The notes under the pieces are model-generated. The model saw nothing but the letters and a program-made list of their open reading frames with translations. It did no database searches and was not told the origin of the DNA. Source: Candidatus Thorarchaeota archaeon (GTDB lineage: Archaea; Asgardarchaeota; Thorarchaeia; Thorarchaeales; Thorarchaeaceae). Taken from it: a stretch of 64,000 bases of DNA. The stretch is taken from NCBI GenBank assembly GCA_021498125.1, contig JAIZWL010000001.1, positions 1,023,434-1,087,433 on the forward strand, written 5' to 3'. Positions within the stretch are counted from its first letter, which is position 1, and each line of letters begins with the position of its first letter. Positions 1-8,314 of the stretch are shown one piece after another. The translations under genes were made by a program, and so were the position numbers.

Positions 1-1083
1 ATGGTAGGTTACGCGGACATGTCCTTCAGATCGGCAAACGAATACGCTTTCATAAATGCACGAATTCGAGGATTGAAGTCTCGATTATTGACTGTTGGTG
101 ACTATGAACGGATGCTGCAGGCTGGAGGATATTCGGAGTTCCTGAAGTTGCTCATGGGGACTTCCTACGGGCCAATCATCAGTAGAGAACATATTCCGGG
201 TGAGATCTATCCTGATGAGCTATCACTGATTCTCTCCAAGTATTTTGCAGAGGTCAGTCATGCTATTGCCAGTTCTCTCTCTGGTAAGATTCGTGAGTTC
301 TCAGAGACCTACATGAATATGTTTCTGGCTGAGAGTATCAAGTCCATACTTCGTGGGCTTCATGTCAATCTTGACAAGGACGAGATCCTACGATTTGCAG
401 TACCAACAACACCAGAGGAGGCCGCACTGTTCGAGCGTCTTGTGGACATGGGTACTGTTGACCGGATGATTGACGAGCTCCCCTTTGCCGACATGAAATT
501 GGCTCTTCTGACACGTCTCCCGGCATATGACAAGTATAATTCTACCGCTCCTTTGGAGGTGGCTCTGGAGGAATGGTATCTGCATACGATGCATCATGTG
601 CTGAGCGAGTTCTCGCTCTCTGAACACCGCAAGGTGATCTTGGCCCTTGAGACCCGGGTCGCTATGAGAAATCTTCTCACGGCAGTTCGTGCATTGCACT
701 TTGGCCTCTCTGAAGATATTCTGGAGGTCTCGCTCATTCGCTTCACACCGGCCGTGAATCGATTGAATGACTCGATCAAGACAAAGACCAACTGGAAGGA
801 TGTCTTTGCACTGTTTGACGGTACGAAGTACGCCACATTGGTTGGACACTTATCGAGGATATACACAGAGGGTGAAGACCTCTCGGAAGTTGAACTGGCA
901 GTCGAGGACTATCTGGCCCAGGACATACGGAAACAGATGGTGGGGTATCCATTTCATCTTGGAGTGATCTTTGGGTTCCTGACTCTGAAATATTATGAGG
1001 TTCGAAATATTCGGTCCATCGCTGTAGGGATTGAGAGAGGCGAACCAGCCGAAACAATAAGACGGATGATCAACATATTCTAA
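1..1083 (+). CDS. atpC: A/V-type ATPase subunit C
   Basis: Subunit C (the eukaryotic V-ATPase d type) sits as a socket between the central rotor stalk and the membrane c-ring. The 360-residue protein has the family's N-terminal signature (a FRSANEYAFINARIRG-like stretch at residues 9-24), is almost wholly helical and has no membrane span. Length matches the usual 340-370 residues. The ATG is the first base of the window, so an earlier in-frame start cannot be excluded, but the N-terminus already aligns with known subunit C starts. It is followed 12 nt later by the proteolipid gene, which has a GGAGG ribosome site, so the two are probably cotranscribed. Confidence 0.9.
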   Translation: MVGYADMSFRSANEYAFINARIRGLKSRLLTVGDYERMLQAGGYSEFLKLLMGTSYGPIISREHIPGEIYPDELSLILSKYFAEVSHAIASSLSGKIREFSETYMNMFLAESIKSILRGLHVNLDKDEILRFAVPTTPEEAALFERLVDMGTVDRMIDELPFADMKLALLTRLPAYDKYNSTAPLEVALEEWYLHTMHHVLSEFSLSEHRKVILALETRVAMRNLLTAVRALHFGLSEDILEVSLIRFTPAVNRLNDSIKTKTNWKDVFALFDGTKYATLVGHLSRIYTEGEDLSEVELAVEDYLAQDIRKQMVGYPFHLGVIFGFLTLKYYEVRNIRSIAVGIERGEPAETIRRMINIF

Positions 1084-1095
1084 CGGAGGAATTGA

Positions 1096-1482
1096 ATGAT
1101 GAAATTGAACAAACGGACAAGCAGCCTGTTGATGTTCATTTTGGGCGTTGTCGTATTTGCGCTCATATTCGCCACGTTCATACTGCCAATCTCTGCTTTG
1201 GAAGTCCCCGGCCAGGGGTTCATGCCATTGCAGACTGGAACTGATGTAGGTGGGGCCATCGGTGGTATCGCCATTGGTGCTGGCCTTGCTGTTGGTCTGG
1301 CAGGTGTTGGCGCAGGCATTGGTATGGGCACTGCATCAGCAGCAGCACTTGGAGCAATCACAGAAAAACCTGAGACCTTTGGTAAATCCATCCTCTATGT
1401 TGTATTCATTGAGGTCATTGCCATCTACGGATTTGTGATCGCATACATGTTGATGGGTTATCTTCCAGGACTGATGTCCTAG
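1096..1482 (+). CDS. atpK: A/V-type ATPase proteolipid subunit K (c-ring)
   Basis: This is the c-ring subunit that carries the coupling ion across the membrane. The 128 residues comprise an N-terminal hydrophobic segment (about 10-34, probably a cleaved signal or extra helix) and then two glycine/alanine-rich helices forming one hairpin. The ion-binding carboxylate is Glu106 in helix 2 (FIEVIAIYG). The first hairpin helix has no Gln, and Glu106 is followed by Val, not Ser or Thr. Sodium-coupled rings normally carry those extra polar ligands, so proton coupling is more likely; this is an inference. The start has a GGAGG site just upstream. Confidence 0.92.
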   Translation: MMKLNKRTSSLLMFILGVVVFALIFATFILPISALEVPGQGFMPLQTGTDVGGAIGGIAIGAGLAVGLAGVGAGIGMGTASAAALGAITEKPETFGKSILYVVFIEVIAIYGFVIAYMLMGYLPGLMS

Positions 1483-1508
1483 TTAACATCATACAAAAAG
1501 AGCTTAGA

Positions 1509-1543
1509 GGAGAGGCATTGCCTCTCTCTCCATATTTTATTTT
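1509..1543. terminator. Hairpin terminator between convergent ATPase genes
   Basis: A perfect 7-bp stem (GAGAGGC, loop ATT, GCCTCTC, at 1510-1526) is followed on the plus strand by a T-rich stretch at 1532-1543. It lies between the stop of atpK and the stop of the opposing atpE, so it probably ends the atpC-atpK transcript. Confidence 0.6.
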
Positions 1544-2169
1544 CATTCTCTTTCCGTGAACAAGATCGAGGCGATCTTATCTCTGATGGCTGACTGAAGG
1601 CGTTCGTAGCGTGCCTCAATCGTATTGTCCACCCACATGTCCCCATCCGTTGTGCGTATGATGGCTCCACCAGATGCCTGAGTGTGTTCCTTTGCAATGC
1701 TCAGTTTGGTCTTCTTACCAGTCGTCTTCTCGATCTCCTTGACCAGTTCCGTGAGATCAAGTGTCATCTTACTGCTCTCTGGAACAACAAGTTCTAGTTC
1801 CGGTGATGCAAGAGCAATTCCCGCTTCGATTATCAGCCTTTTCAGAATTGGCTCAAACTCCTTCTTCCCTGCGAGATCAGTAGCCTGTGCAAGAACCTCG
1901 TTCATAATCGAAGTGATGAATTCATCTTTTGCACGAAGGATCTGTTGTTTGGCCTTGAGCTTTGCATTCGCCTCATATCTCTTAATGACCGTCTGAGCCT
2001 CACGACGTGCCTCGGCCTCTATCTTTGTCCGGATCTGCTTTGCTTCTTCCTTTGCCGACTCGAGTCTCTTGGCCTTGTACTCCTCGGCCCTCTTGATGAT
2101 GGTATCAACGCGATCCTGAGTCTTCTTGTTGATCATCTCGATGATATTGTCAATACCGCTCACGATCAT
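1543..2169 (-). CDS. atpE: A/V-type ATPase peripheral stalk subunit E
   Basis: Subunit E pairs with subunit H to form the peripheral stalk that holds the catalytic head still. The 208-residue protein has a long charged coiled coil (about residues 10-95) and a C-terminal globular domain (about 100-200) with the conserved GGAIIRTTDGD segment and an ARYERL-type helix near the end, as in archaeal subunit E. Length is normal (about 190-210). Its ATG overlaps the stop of atpH in an ATGA, and a GGGGAGAGGA ribosome site lies inside the end of atpH, so the two stalk subunits are translationally coupled. The strand is opposite to atpC-K and atpI. Confidence 0.92.
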   Translation of the reverse strand: MIVSGIDNIIEMINKKTQDRVDTIIKRAEEYKAKRLESAKEEAKQIRTKIEAEARREAQTVIKRYEANAKLKAKQQILRAKDEFITSIMNEVLAQATDLAGKKEFEPILKRLIIEAGIALASPELELVVPESSKMTLDLTELVKEIEKTTGKKTKLSIAKEHTQASGGAIIRTTDGDMWVDNTIEARYERLQSAIRDKIASILFTERE

Positions 2170-2489
2170 TCCTCTCCCCAGAATAGCTTGAGTGCCTCTT
2201 GAGTGGCGCGTTCCCGCCTCTCATCAGTACGAGCCTTGAGGCTTGTGATTGTCTTTTCCGTTTCCTTCTGGATCTGGGTGACTACATCGTCATGTTGGTT
2301 CTCCAGTTCCGCCCGGATCTTGATGGCCCGCTCATTGGCTTCTTGTTCCGCCTTGGCCAGGATACGCTTCACTTCGGCATCTGCGCCGTCACGTATCTCT
2401 TTTGCTTTCTTTTCAGCGTCTGCAATCTGCTGATGAGCCTCAATCTCTGCTTTGTGGATCCTGTCCATCGCGTCGTCTTTAGCTTCCAT
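2166..2489 (-). CDS. atpH: A/V-type ATPase peripheral stalk subunit H (coiled coil)
   Basis: A 107-residue protein that is almost entirely one charged heptad coiled coil, rich in Ala, Glu, Lys and Arg. This is the archaeal AhaH/AtpH architecture, which forms a right-handed coiled coil with subunit E in the peripheral stalk. Sequence alone gives little beyond the coiled coil. The assignment rests on size, on the ATGA overlap with atpE and on the divergent atpI gene. The ATG has a GAGGTG ribosome site 6-7 nt upstream. Confidence 0.8.
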   Translation of the reverse strand: MEAKDDAMDRIHKAEIEAHQQIADAEKKAKEIRDGADAEVKRILAKAEQEANERAIKIRAELENQHDDVVTQIQKETEKTITSLKARTDERRERATQEALKLFWGEE

Positions 2490-2537
2490 TTACAGCACCT
2501 CAGAGCACGAAGGGCTTGCTGTGTGCCTGAGTCTCTC

Positions 2538-2573
2538 TTGATAAAGATTGACCTATGTCATAAGCTTTATCAA
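2538..2573. promoter_or_regulatory. Mirrored TATA-like boxes of the atpHE / atpI divergent promoter
   Basis: The intergenic region holds TTGATAAAG (2538-2546) and its exact reverse complement CTTTATCAA (2565-2573), separated by 18 nt. Read outward, each strand carries the same CTTTATCAA element heading toward its own gene: about 50 nt before atpH and about 87 nt before atpI. This fits a pair of back-to-back archaeal TATA-like elements. A second symmetric motif (GGGGTC-G-GACCCC, 2625-2637) lies between the box and the atpI start and could be a regulator site. Function is inferred. Confidence 0.45.
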
Positions 2574-2659
2574 CGGTGCCAGAAGCGTCACCTCACTCCG
2601 CAATGAGTCTGACTTTCGACCGTGGGGGTCGGACCCCTTGACCTAAGGTGATGTGAGAA

Positions 2660-4837
2660 ATGGGTTTGTCCATGTCCCCGGCCAAGATGGTGATCGCTAA
2701 GATCGTAACTCACAAGGATCTTGAGCGTGAGGTGCTTCTATCACTCGAAGAGTTTGGTCTACTGGAATTCATTGATATTCGTCAGCAGACTGGTGTCTTT
2801 GAGATTCCTCCCTCTTCAGGCGAGGAGGCGGCATTGAATCTCTTAGATCGTCTGACCCATATTGCCTCGTCATTGGGTCTGGATCTCAGTCGCCGAATAG
2901 GCAGATTTGCTGAGGTTGACGATCAGACCTTGGACGCTACACTCAAGCAGGCCAATGAGGTCCTCAAGTCGATTGAGGCAGAGGTACTGGACATTAGTCG
3001 AGACACTGCGGTGGCACAGCTCGAACTTCAGAAACAAGTGAATCTTCGAGATGTCGCATTATCACTCGAGCCTCTTGGAATCAGTCTTGATCTCATTGGG
3101 GCTACTGACTTTACTTATACCACGGCTGGAGTTGTACCTCTGGAGAACCTCTCCAAGCTCGAATGGAGCATCAAAGAGGTCACTGAGGGCTCTTTTGCCA
3201 TGCGCTCGGTCTCAGGAGGAAAGAGCCGTTCTATTATCTCATTGACAGTTCCAATAGATCTCAAGCCGGGAGTTGACAGGATTCTCTCCGCCCTTGGATT
3301 TGAACACTTCACCTTACCTGAAGAATCGGAGGGGCGTCCGGAAGCGATTATTGCCGAGGCTGAGACGAGCATCGCTAAGATCGAGGCCACACTTGCTCAG
3401 CTAGAGGCGCGCCGTAAACTGCTAGCCAAGGAGTGGGGGCCACGAGTTCTTGTTGCTTGGGAACTGATGGAGATCGAACGGCATAGGATCGAGATAAAGA
3501 ACTACATGTTCTTCACCGAGCAGGCCCTCAAGCTCTGGGGATATGTTCCCGCAAAGGATGCAAAACGGCTGGAGGAGATTCTCCGCCGACGTATTGGTAA
3601 ACCTCTTGAGGTCACGTTTGAGGATCCTGATTTTGTGGAGGCCGATTCGCCAACCTACCTTCGTAATCCCTCTTTCATGAAGGCAACAGAGGATGTTGTC
3701 GGCTCTTATGGTATTCCATCCAAGCATGACCTTGACCCGACAAAGATCATGTGGCTGACCTTCCCTCTGATTTTTGGACTCATCTTTGCAGACGTGGGCC
3801 AAGGCTTTCTTATCCTGCTCATTGGTATCTTTGCATGGCGTGCTGACAAGAAGGGTCAGGACTGGGGTTCGACCCTTGGGTATGTCCAGAAGGGTGCACT
3901 CGGCCTGATCATGTTAGGGATATTTGCGATGTTTGGTGGTTTCCTGTTTGGAAGCTTTTTTGGGTCCGAGACCGTGATTGAACCACTCTGGCCTATCTTT
4001 GCACATACTCTGCCAAACGGAGAACCTAATCTATTCCGTGCAACTCACATGTTGAAGCTCTCGATTGAGGTGGGTGTCCTTCAGATGTCTATGGGCATCC
4101 TGCTCAACCTGTACAACAGTCTGAAACATCGCGAGTATCGAGAGGCCACAGTCGCCTTGAGCTATATCTGGCTCTATCTCGGTTTCGTCAATCTGCTCTT
4201 TGGGGTCAGCAGTAATAGTATCTCAAAATGGTTCAACCCCTCTGGCAATGTCAATCTCTGGGTTCCACTACTAGGGATTGGTCACGGTTCCGGAAATAAT
4301 GGGGTCTATCCAACACTCCCGCTCAGCCCACTCATCTTTAGTGTTCTCTGCTTTGTCATTCCCTTCATCATTTTGGGGATATCTTCGCTTAAGGGTGGCA
4401 TGGACGGCTTTGTGGAGTTCCTTGAATATGCAATCGGGATGATCAGCCATACTGTTTCCTATGCTCGAATCTTCGCCCTTAACGCTGTTCACATGATCCT
4501 CAGCGGGCTCTTCTTCCAACTCCTTCCACCGCTTGTTGTGATCCCCATGCCTCATGTTGTTCTCTTTGGTTTCGAATTGATTCCTGAGCATATCATGGAG
4601 CACGGGCATTTGGTCCAACCATATCTTCCATTACTTGGGGCGATTGTTGGCACATTTGTAGTAGGCTTTCTGGAGGGTCTGGCTGCATTCATGCATACGC
4701 TTCGACTGCACTTTGTTGAGTGGTTCAGCAAGTTCTATCATGCTGGTGGGATTCCGTTCCGGCCCTATCAGATAACTCGACTGTTCACTAGGCCGGTCTA
4801 TGAAGTGGCAACGGTTCAAGTTGCCACAACGAACTAG
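2660..4837 (+). CDS. atpI: A/V-type ATPase subunit I (a-subunit)
   Basis: Subunit I is the membrane stator whose half-channels pass ions to the c-ring. The 725-residue protein has a soluble N-terminal half (about 1-350, with coiled-coil stretches near 90-120 and 230-260) that docks on the peripheral stalks, and a C-terminal half with about seven to eight membrane helices. The essential arginine is visible as Arg603 in SYARIFALNAVH, equivalent to the SYLRLWALSLAH motif of eukaryotic a-subunits. Length is in the usual 620-730 range. It is transcribed divergently from atpH-E. The catalytic subunits A, B, D and F are not in this window. Confidence 0.93.
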   Translation: MGLSMSPAKMVIAKIVTHKDLEREVLLSLEEFGLLEFIDIRQQTGVFEIPPSSGEEAALNLLDRLTHIASSLGLDLSRRIGRFAEVDDQTLDATLKQANEVLKSIEAEVLDISRDTAVAQLELQKQVNLRDVALSLEPLGISLDLIGATDFTYTTAGVVPLENLSKLEWSIKEVTEGSFAMRSVSGGKSRSIISLTVPIDLKPGVDRILSALGFEHFTLPEESEGRPEAIIAEAETSIAKIEATLAQLEARRKLLAKEWGPRVLVAWELMEIERHRIEIKNYMFFTEQALKLWGYVPAKDAKRLEEILRRRIGKPLEVTFEDPDFVEADSPTYLRNPSFMKATEDVVGSYGIPSKHDLDPTKIMWLTFPLIFGLIFADVGQGFLILLIGIFAWRADKKGQDWGSTLGYVQKGALGLIMLGIFAMFGGFLFGSFFGSETVIEPLWPIFAHTLPNGEPNLFRATHMLKLSIEVGVLQMSMGILLNLYNSLKHREYREATVALSYIWLYLGFVNLLFGVSSNSISKWFNPSGNVNLWVPLLGIGHGSGNNGVYPTLPLSPLIFSVLCFVIPFIILGISSLKGGMDGFVEFLEYAIGMISHTVSYARIFALNAVHMILSGLFFQLLPPLVVIPMPHVVLFGFELIPEHIMEHGHLVQPYLPLLGAIVGTFVVGFLEGLAAFMHTLRLHFVEWFSKFYHAGGIPFRPYQITRLFTRPVYEVATVQVATTN

Positions 4838-4857
4838 TGGCGCTCCCCCGACGCGGA

Positions 4858-7173
4858 CTATTGTCCAGCTGCGCCAAGATAGAGTGCCGCTAGTTCAGTA
4901 TCGCCAAAGTAAGTTGGTTCCTCGTCACGAGAGATCTTCTGTTTGCTATCCCAGACACTGCGAGCCAGTAGATCAGCGGTCTTAGCCTTCATGCCCACTG
5001 ATTGGGCGGCCTCCATATTGCCCATTGCTTGGAACGTCTGGGCTGCGACTGTGTAATTACCAACAGCCTCGCGTAGCTTGTCACTTGCTTCAGTGAAGTA
5101 CGTTCGGGCCTTTGTCTTGTCGCCCTTCTTTGAGGCGAACTCTCCAAGGAAGTTGCTCTTTGCCGCCTGAAGGCGCATGAGATCTCCCTTGAATTTCATG
5201 ACGACCCCCTGAAGCTGTTTGATCTGCGCATCAACATTGTTCTTTAATCGAATGTTCGAACCTGCTACATGTTGGAGTTCCAGTATTGATGCCTCAAATG
5301 CTGCTACTGCATGTTGGATCCTCTCAATGGTGTTGTCATGTGCCTTTATTGCATCGCTCATGTCTTCATTAATGTCCATGTCTGCAATATCCGCTTCCAT
5401 TCTGTTGAACATGCTTGCTCGCTCTAGCTGTGTTCTGAAGGCCCATTGTTCTGACTGTTTTGCAAAGACTTGCGCTTCTGAGGCGCAGGATGTTGCAACT
5501 GCCAGTCTGCCAAAGTCACGCAGTTCTGTTGCCTTGTCTTTTGCCCCGATCTTTTGATAATACTCCGCAGCCTCTTCGGCGTGTAGATTTTCGAGAATCC
5601 GTGAGACCATGAATTTGATTCCCTGCTGAAGCTGTCCGCTGAGCTGGAATTGGATTACATACTTGAGGTTCTTGAGAACCGCAATAGTTCTGTTTCTCAG
5701 TCCTCTGATCTCATCATCTTCTTCCTGAAGGCTCAGTAAGATCCCCAGACTGGTCAGTCCTTCACGGATTGATACCAGTGCATCAGAGGGTGCACTCTCC
5801 ATCTGTGCCACAGCCGAATCGATTGCCTTGTTAATATCCTGTACCAAACCCTCACGGCGGATGCTCTTTGCCAAATCGATCTGATCTATGATTCCGCTCA
5901 TGGAGTCGCTGTTCTTCTTCAGCTTGTCTTCAATAAACGCAAAAATCCTCAAGTTCTCCCGAATCGCTCCCGTGAGTTCTCTACTCTTTGACAGTTTCTC
6001 GGCCTTTCTGAGGCTCTTGAAGATGTCCTTGAGCGTGGTGATCGCGCTGTCACGATCTTCGCTCTTTAGCAGGTCTGTTAGATTCCCTACAGTGGCCTCG
6101 GCCTTGCAGAACAATGCCTGTGCCTTATTGTGGTCCTTATCAGCCTGTGCCTGACGAGCATTGATCTCCAGTGCTGCAGTTTCAGAGAAACACTTTTCGG
6201 CTCTGCCAAAGGAGTCCGATGCCATCTGATACAACTTGGCAGCGTCCTCAAGATTTCCGGCACGCATCTGGGCATTTGCAATATCATTGTACGTCATGCC
6301 AAAATAGACTTCCGCCAGTCCTGATGTATTCGCCTTCCACGACTTGATCTTCTCAATCTCCGACTTTTCCGCGCCCGCTTTCTTTAGAGTCGGGATTGCT
6401 CCATTGTACAGGTCGGTTGCCTGTTCGTAGATGAATGCGTAGAGAATATCACGCCATACGAGTTCGTCAAAAGGATTGAATGCCTGCCTGAATGTGCTCT
6501 CATATCCTATTAACTCGTTGAGAAACTCATCATAGAACTCTGCCTCAGCGACGTTGTTCTTCCCCAAGATTTCGTCCAGCTTGGTCTCGACCTTGTCCCC
6601 TGATTCTTTGATGAGTTGATGGATCATCTTTCCAAGGGCCACTCGTCTGAGTTGCTGCGTGCCATCGGTCTTGACAGGAATCGCGCTGAACGATTTCTCT
6701 AACATAGTGTAGACCTGTGCCAGATGTTGTAATGCCGCCTTTTCCTTGTCCTCATGTTCTTCCTCGCTAAATGGTCCTGAGGCAGCAGCAGCCTGATGAA
6801 GCCACGACATTACTCTAGCCATCCAGATATCGGCAAGATTGTTCTGAAGTTCGGTCTCCAAGTCTGTGAGTGCCTTCTCAAGCTGTGCTTTTGTTTCACC
6901 CTCCGCATGCTTGATACGTTCTCGCAAATAGGCAATGTCAAAATCAACACCCATGACATTTTCGCTAAAATTGGCCAGTTCGTCATAGAGCTTTGTGAAA
7001 GCATCATGCATCTTGATGCGCCGTTTTTCAAGGCCCTCCTCATCGTCTATGTCATGCTGTGAGAATTCTCGTACAGCCTCCTGTGCGGCCTTGTTTAATG
7101 TGTATAATCTCTTTGTGTAGACAGTTATGTCCGATTTGGGAGTGGAACCTTTTTTGGATAGGGTGTTTGGCAA
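4858..7173 (-). CDS. Large TPR-like helical repeat protein, function unknown
   Basis: A 771-residue soluble protein made almost wholly of amphipathic helices. The stretch around residues 275-360 reads like TPR hairpins (repeated A-x-x-Y/L-x-x-A patterns such as AAKLYQMASDSF and AQALFCKAEA), somewhat like alpha-SNAP-type solenoids, and another repeat-like segment lies near residues 690-735. No enzyme motif, signal peptide or membrane span is seen. I place the start at a TTG (7171-7173) because a perfect AGGAGG sits 9 nt upstream; an upstream ATG at 7305 would add 44 low-quality residues with no ribosome site. The gene converges with atpI, 20 nt away. It is probably a scaffold or adaptor; no function is claimed. 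Confidence 0.7.
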   Translation of the reverse strand: MPNTLSKKGSTPKSDITVYTKRLYTLNKAAQEAVREFSQHDIDDEEGLEKRRIKMHDAFTKLYDELANFSENVMGVDFDIAYLRERIKHAEGETKAQLEKALTDLETELQNNLADIWMARVMSWLHQAAAASGPFSEEEHEDKEKAALQHLAQVYTMLEKSFSAIPVKTDGTQQLRRVALGKMIHQLIKESGDKVETKLDEILGKNNVAEAEFYDEFLNELIGYESTFRQAFNPFDELVWRDILYAFIYEQATDLYNGAIPTLKKAGAEKSEIEKIKSWKANTSGLAEVYFGMTYNDIANAQMRAGNLEDAAKLYQMASDSFGRAEKCFSETAALEINARQAQADKDHNKAQALFCKAEATVGNLTDLLKSEDRDSAITTLKDIFKSLRKAEKLSKSRELTGAIRENLRIFAFIEDKLKKNSDSMSGIIDQIDLAKSIRREGLVQDINKAIDSAVAQMESAPSDALVSIREGLTSLGILLSLQEEDDEIRGLRNRTIAVLKNLKYVIQFQLSGQLQQGIKFMVSRILENLHAEEAAEYYQKIGAKDKATELRDFGRLAVATSCASEAQVFAKQSEQWAFRTQLERASMFNRMEADIADMDINEDMSDAIKAHDNTIERIQHAVAAFEASILELQHVAGSNIRLKNNVDAQIKQLQGVVMKFKGDLMRLQAAKSNFLGEFASKKGDKTKARTYFTEASDKLREAVGNYTVAAQTFQAMGNMEAAQSVGMKAKTADLLARSVWDSKQKISRDEEPTYFGDTELAALYLGAAGQ

Positions 7174-7379
7174 ATGGCGCAACCTCCTTGACGCTTGATC
7201 ACATTTGGCATCCTTGCCAATTCTATTGGTTCTTTGGTGGCATTCACTTAAAGACATGAAGGTATGAGAACGGTATGTCCCGCTCGTAATCAATGTCATC
7301 GTCATGCGTGTCTTGGCAACGGATTCAGATGTGATTAACTAGAACACTTACTCTTGTACTTAAGACTAACTAGGATTGA

Positions 7380-7400
7380 GTAAAACGAAAAATAGTGGAT
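7380..7400 (-). terminator. T-rich terminator after the winged-helix gene
   Basis: On the minus strand a run reading TATTTTTCGTTTTAC lies about 35-50 nt after the stop of the winged-helix gene. Archaeal RNA polymerase commonly stops on such T-rich tracts without a hairpin. It lies in the 257-nt space (7174-7430) before the TPR-like gene, in which I see no other gene. Confidence 0.35.
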
Positions 7401-7430
7401 TGATGGCTGCGGCTCATCATCCTCCGGTAT

Positions 7431-7805
7431 CTATTCTTTGATCGGTCGAAATCTGATCTCTCTACCGTCTCTGTACTTGACCAGCATCCCTTCCTCGACG
7501 AGTTTGTTGAGAACCTCACTCGTTCGAGATCGTGACTTCCCCCATCGCTTGGCCAACTCGGCCGCAGTCAGTCCCGTGTCTGCTCTCGTCAAGAGGTTGA
7601 GCAGTCGTCCCCAACTAGCATCTTCCAAGATCTTGTTCAAGCCTACTGATGTGTCATAGATTCCTGTGCTTACTTGAGGTGTCCCTCTCTTGGGTTCATC
7701 AATTTTCTGGGTGAGTCGAGTGACCGTGTCTCTTAAGGTCTGGACCGTCCTACGAAGCTCAATGATTTCCTGTTTGAGACGCTTGATCTCGCTACTCTCA
7801 CTCAT
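7431..7805 (-). CDS. Winged-helix DNA-binding regulator with N-terminal coiled coil
   Basis: This 124-residue protein begins with a heptad coiled coil (about residues 4-38, probably for dimerisation) and ends with a winged helix-turn-helix (about 62-122). The HTH core reads AAELAKRWGKSRSRTSEVLNK, followed by a wing (EEGMLVKYRDGREIRF). The fold resembles MarR/ArsR-type or archaeal HTH regulators, but the effector is unknown and no metal or ligand motif is visible. It lies 10 nt after the unknown gene at 7816-8199 on the same strand, so the two form a likely operon. Confidence 0.75.
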   Translation of the reverse strand: MSESSEIKRLKQEIIELRRTVQTLRDTVTRLTQKIDEPKRGTPQVSTGIYDTSVGLNKILEDASWGRLLNLLTRADTGLTAAELAKRWGKSRSRTSEVLNKLVEEGMLVKYRDGREIRFRPIKE

Positions 7806-7815
7806 CCTGCTCCCT

Positions 7816-8199
7816 CTACATGTCCGAATAATCGATGTCTGTGATTACCCTGTTACTGTGCTTACGTTTCTTGATGTACGACTCGGGAAGTTCCTCGATC
7901 GAGAATGTCACTTCTAGAGAAGTCTTGTAGTATTCTGTTCCAGCCCCGTCTTCTGTGGCAAGAGTCATCTGTTCTCCTTCTGGAATCGAATCGGTCTCCT
8001 CCTCCAGAATTTGTTCAGCCTCACTTGTTAGAACATTTCCGCTCATCTGCGACTTGACTATTGCCTCTGTGGGGCTAGTCACCTGTATTGTTTCAGTTGA
8101 TGCAAGCAGTTCGTATTCTGTCCGTCTTGACATCAGAACGTTTTGCAATATTTCTCGAGTGTCTTTCGAACACTCCTCGTGTTTGTGATGATATCCCAT
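7816..8199 (-). CDS. Conserved-looking hypothetical protein, acidic, no known domain
   Basis: A 127-residue protein I do not recognise. It starts with a His-rich MGYHHKHEEC segment, has an acidic middle (many Glu and Thr) and ends in a basic-acidic tail (KKRKHSNR then DIDYSDM). No membrane span is visible. I chose the ATG at 8199 because a GGTGG-type site lies 9 nt upstream and because the 22 residues in front of it would be encoded by a 10-bp tandem repeat that looks like leader DNA. It shares a likely transcript with the winged-helix gene 10 nt downstream. Confidence 0.5.
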   Translation of the reverse strand: MGYHHKHEECSKDTREILQNVLMSRRTEYELLASTETIQVTSPTEAIVKSQMSGNVLTSEAEQILEEETDSIPEGEQMTLATEDGAGTEYYKTSLEVTFSIEELPESYIKKRKHSNRVITDIDYSDM

Positions 8200-8210
8200 T
8201 GTGTTGCGCC

Positions 8211-8260
8211 ACCGCCGACAATTATCGACAACAATCGACAACAATCGACAATCAACAACA
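8211..8260 (-). repeat. 10-bp tandem repeat in the leader of the 7816-8199 gene
   Basis: On the plus strand the register reads ATTATCGACA, ACAATCGACA, ACAATCGACA (8221-8250), flanked by degenerate units (ACCGCCGACA at 8211 and ATCAACAACA at 8251). A TATA-like TTTATATC on the minus strand (8273-8280) would place transcription start near 8250, so the repeats lie at the start of, or within, the leader. Ten base pairs is about one DNA turn, so the copies face the same side of the helix, which would suit cooperative binding of a regulator. The neighbouring winged-helix protein is a candidate binder (inference). Confidence 0.55.
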
Positions 8261-8272
8261 ATCACACTTCAT

Positions 8273-8280
8273 GATATAAA
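8273..8280 (-). promoter_or_regulatory. TATA-like box upstream of the 10-bp repeats
   Basis: The minus strand reads TTTATATC here, about 75 nt before the ATG of the 7816-8199 gene and immediately upstream of the tandem repeats. This is a good match to an archaeal TATA box. No mapping data are available. Confidence 0.45.
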
Positions 8281-8314
8281 CCTTTGTACCTGTCACATAC
8301 TGTCGGTGGTGATC

